DNA of 47,689 nt from a virus. Below the pieces are notes generated by a model. It ran no database searches, had not been told where the DNA came from, and saw only the letters and a program-made list of their open reading frames with translations. The number at the start of each line of letters is the position of its first letter. The first letter of the stretch is position 1. Shown here piece after piece: positions 47,041 to 47,689 of the stretch. A program made the position numbers and the translations under genes. The stretch is from IMG/VR virus record IMGVR_UViG_3300035564_000186, positions 1-47,689 of that record; one strand, given 5' to 3'.

Positions 47041-47061
47041 CTCACGCGGCCACCGTTCGGC
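47041..47061. other. Inverted copy of the 21-bp recombination half-site
   Basis: CTCACGCGGCCACCGTTCGGC is the complement of the 46666 site with one difference. On the minus strand it reads as a left (R'') attC arm upstream of the zinc-finger gene. Together with 46666-46686 it could form an attC arm pair with the whole gene in the loop. Confidence 0.6.
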
Positions 47062-47110
47062 GTCTAGCGATTGCCCCCGCTCTTGGGGGGCATGAGCGAC
47101 GCCGCCGAAC
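47055..47110. other. 56-bp hairpin between attC sites (gene-less spacer)
   Basis: GTTCGGCGTC at one end and GACGCCGCCGAAC at the other, with ATTGCCCCC/GGGGGGCAT in the centre and the loop GCTCTT, form an imperfect hairpin that begins at one R box and ends at another. It holds no gene. It may be a cassette remnant or a palindromic-repeat relative inserted next to attC. Confidence 0.55.
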
Positions 47111-47213
47111 GGCGAGCATTACCGGCGTGTGCCGCACTCGGAACACTCGACCCAATTGATAGGCTGCGTTGCGCCGCACCGGTGGCACACGTCCGGTACA
47201 TGCAGTGTTAGGC
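47104..47213. other. attC site (best preserved)
   Basis: On the minus strand R'' is GCCTAAC (47213-47207) and R' is GTTCGGC (47110-47104). The arms GCATGTACCGGACGTGTGCC and its partner (GGCACACGCCGGTAATGC) pair with two single bulged bases, the diagnostic extrahelical bases of attC. The site is 110 bp long and begins 5 bp after the stop of the upstream cassette gene (47219). Confidence 0.85.
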
Positions 47214-47218
47214 ACGTT

Positions 47219-47551
47219 TTATTCCGTCATTGTGTAGCTGGCTTCATCATCGGCGGCATCTTCGGGGTCTTCGTTATCCGGATTGTCTGCCGCCTGTGCG
47301 CTTTCGTGGGCATCCTGCCTGGTAAAGCCGCGAGCAATAAGGCGTTTTTCATAGCGTTCTCGCCAGGCAGCATCAAGGGCTAATTTCTCACGGATGACCT
47401 TTACCAAATGCCTGCCCATCATGGCCGATGTGCAATCAATAAATCCAGGGTGATACACAACAACCAAGCCGCGCTCTTTCTGTGTTGTGTCAGGGAAGAC
47501 ATCAGGCGGATACGCCTTTTCGATTTCGTCAAGAATTTCAGAAATATTCAT
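47219..47551 (-). CDS. Cassette protein, function unknown
   Basis: A 110-aa soluble protein. The N-terminus (NISEILDEIEKAYPPDVFPD) leads to VVVYHPGFIDCTSAMMGRHL with a Cys, a helical middle and a strongly acidic C-terminal tail (DNPDNEDPEDAADDEASYTM). It is the first cassette gene of the array in transcription order; its ATG is 16 bp after the R'-type core GTTAGGC, and its stop is followed by a canonical attC. No family is recognised. Confidence 0.65.
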   Translation of the reverse strand: MNISEILDEIEKAYPPDVFPDTTQKERGLVVVYHPGFIDCTSAMMGRHLVKVIREKLALDAAWRERYEKRLIARGFTRQDAHESAQAADNPDNEDPEDAADDEASYTMTE

Positions 47552-47566
47552 GGTTCCTCGGCAAGT

Positions 47567-47613
47567 GCCTAACGGTGGCCGCGTGAGCAGTCCGAGACGG
47601 GCACACGGCCACC
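47567..47613. other. attI- or attC-like recombination site at the array start
   Basis: On the minus strand the site ends with GCTCACGCGGCCACCGTTAGGC, whose GTTAGGC core lies directly before the first cassette gene. GGTGGCCGCGTG (47574-47585) pairs with CACACGGCCACC (47602-47613; 11 of 12), forming a hairpin, but no RYYYAAC box is found on the other side. Lack of a second core fits an attI, or a degraded attC. Confidence 0.5.
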
Positions 47614-47689
47614 CATAATCTAACTAATCGGATAATGTTGAGGCAGGCGAAAAAAAGTGACATTCTTTCGCGTTATCTGGCTGCCAAGT

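Noticed and set aside
1084-47383. Long plus-strand open frames opposite most late and glycan genes
   Set aside because: They are antisense shadows created by GC-biased third positions. They lack ribosome sites, domains and consistent neighbours, and the minus-strand frames have clear families.
1-47689. A phage inserted between attI and cassettes of a classical chromosomal integron
   Set aside because: In a classical integron the cassettes point away from a divergent intI. Here the cassette genes and attC sites point toward intI across the phage, which does not fit a simple insertion into a classical array.
1-47689. tRNA or rRNA genes
   Set aside because: No cloverleaf with acceptor, anticodon and T-loop patterns and no rRNA-like stretches were noticed.

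Overview
The window reads as a nearly complete temperate siphovirus-type (tailed, non-contractile) phage or prophage that carries an integron at its edges. Apart from one small repressor gene at 21.7 kb, every convincing gene lies on the minus strand, so transcription runs right to left. The host is probably a Chloroflexota bacterium (Anaerolineae-like). This is inferred from a family of GC-rich palindromic repeats of the CCTTCCCC...GGGGAAGG style that resembles repeats of that phylum, and from an Flp-type pilin segment. No 16S rRNA or other marker is present, so the assignment is tentative.

Layout in the direction of transcription. (1) 47.6-45.8 kb: four small genes separated by attC-like recombination sites, an integron cassette array. 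(2) 45.79-45.6 kb: a strong promoter, a structured leader RNA of about 150 nt and a rho-independent terminator. (3) 45.6-22 kb: the late module. It holds a holin-like/Flp-pilin fusion, small and large terminase, a protease-scaffold-capsid polyprotein with an internal start, a glycosyltransferase, an SGNH-esterase tailspike, a repeat-rich fibre, connectors, portal, MuF-like head protein, tail terminator, major tail protein, a frameshifted tail-assembly chaperone, tape measure and tail-tip proteins. (4) 21.9-21.6 kb: a switch region with divergent promoters and an XRE-type repressor whose mRNA is probably leaderless. (5) 21.6-7 kb: the early module. It holds a minimal GGDEF protein, many small proteins, a TopoVI-A/TOPRIM protein, a tyrosine recombinase, primase, replicative ATPase, an iteron-like region, two membrane proteins, a PD-(D/E)XK nuclease, an ASCH-like protein and a Gp37/Gp68 (DUF5131) protein. 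(6) 7-1 kb: a cargo operon for surface glycans (FkbM methyltransferase, a nucleotidyltransferase-phosphatase-kinase fusion and two glycosyltransferase proteins). (7) 1.0-0 kb: a bona fide integron integrase, IntI.

The most unusual feature is that IntI sits at one end of the window and an attC-bearing cassette array at the other. If the molecule is circular (a 47.7-kb phage genome, or a circularly permuted assembly), the intI 3' end abuts the array and both point the same way. That is the arrangement of the so-called reverse integrons, here built into a phage. The window alone cannot prove circularity. The alternative is a linear piece of chromosome or prophage with two unrelated integron fragments.

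Other points of note: an RPE-like palindromic repeat inserted in frame in several proteins; a phage GGDEF protein together with a phage Flp-type pilin fusion; a capsid polyprotein with a nested start codon; an early and a late promoter with the same architecture; and no recognisable endolysin.
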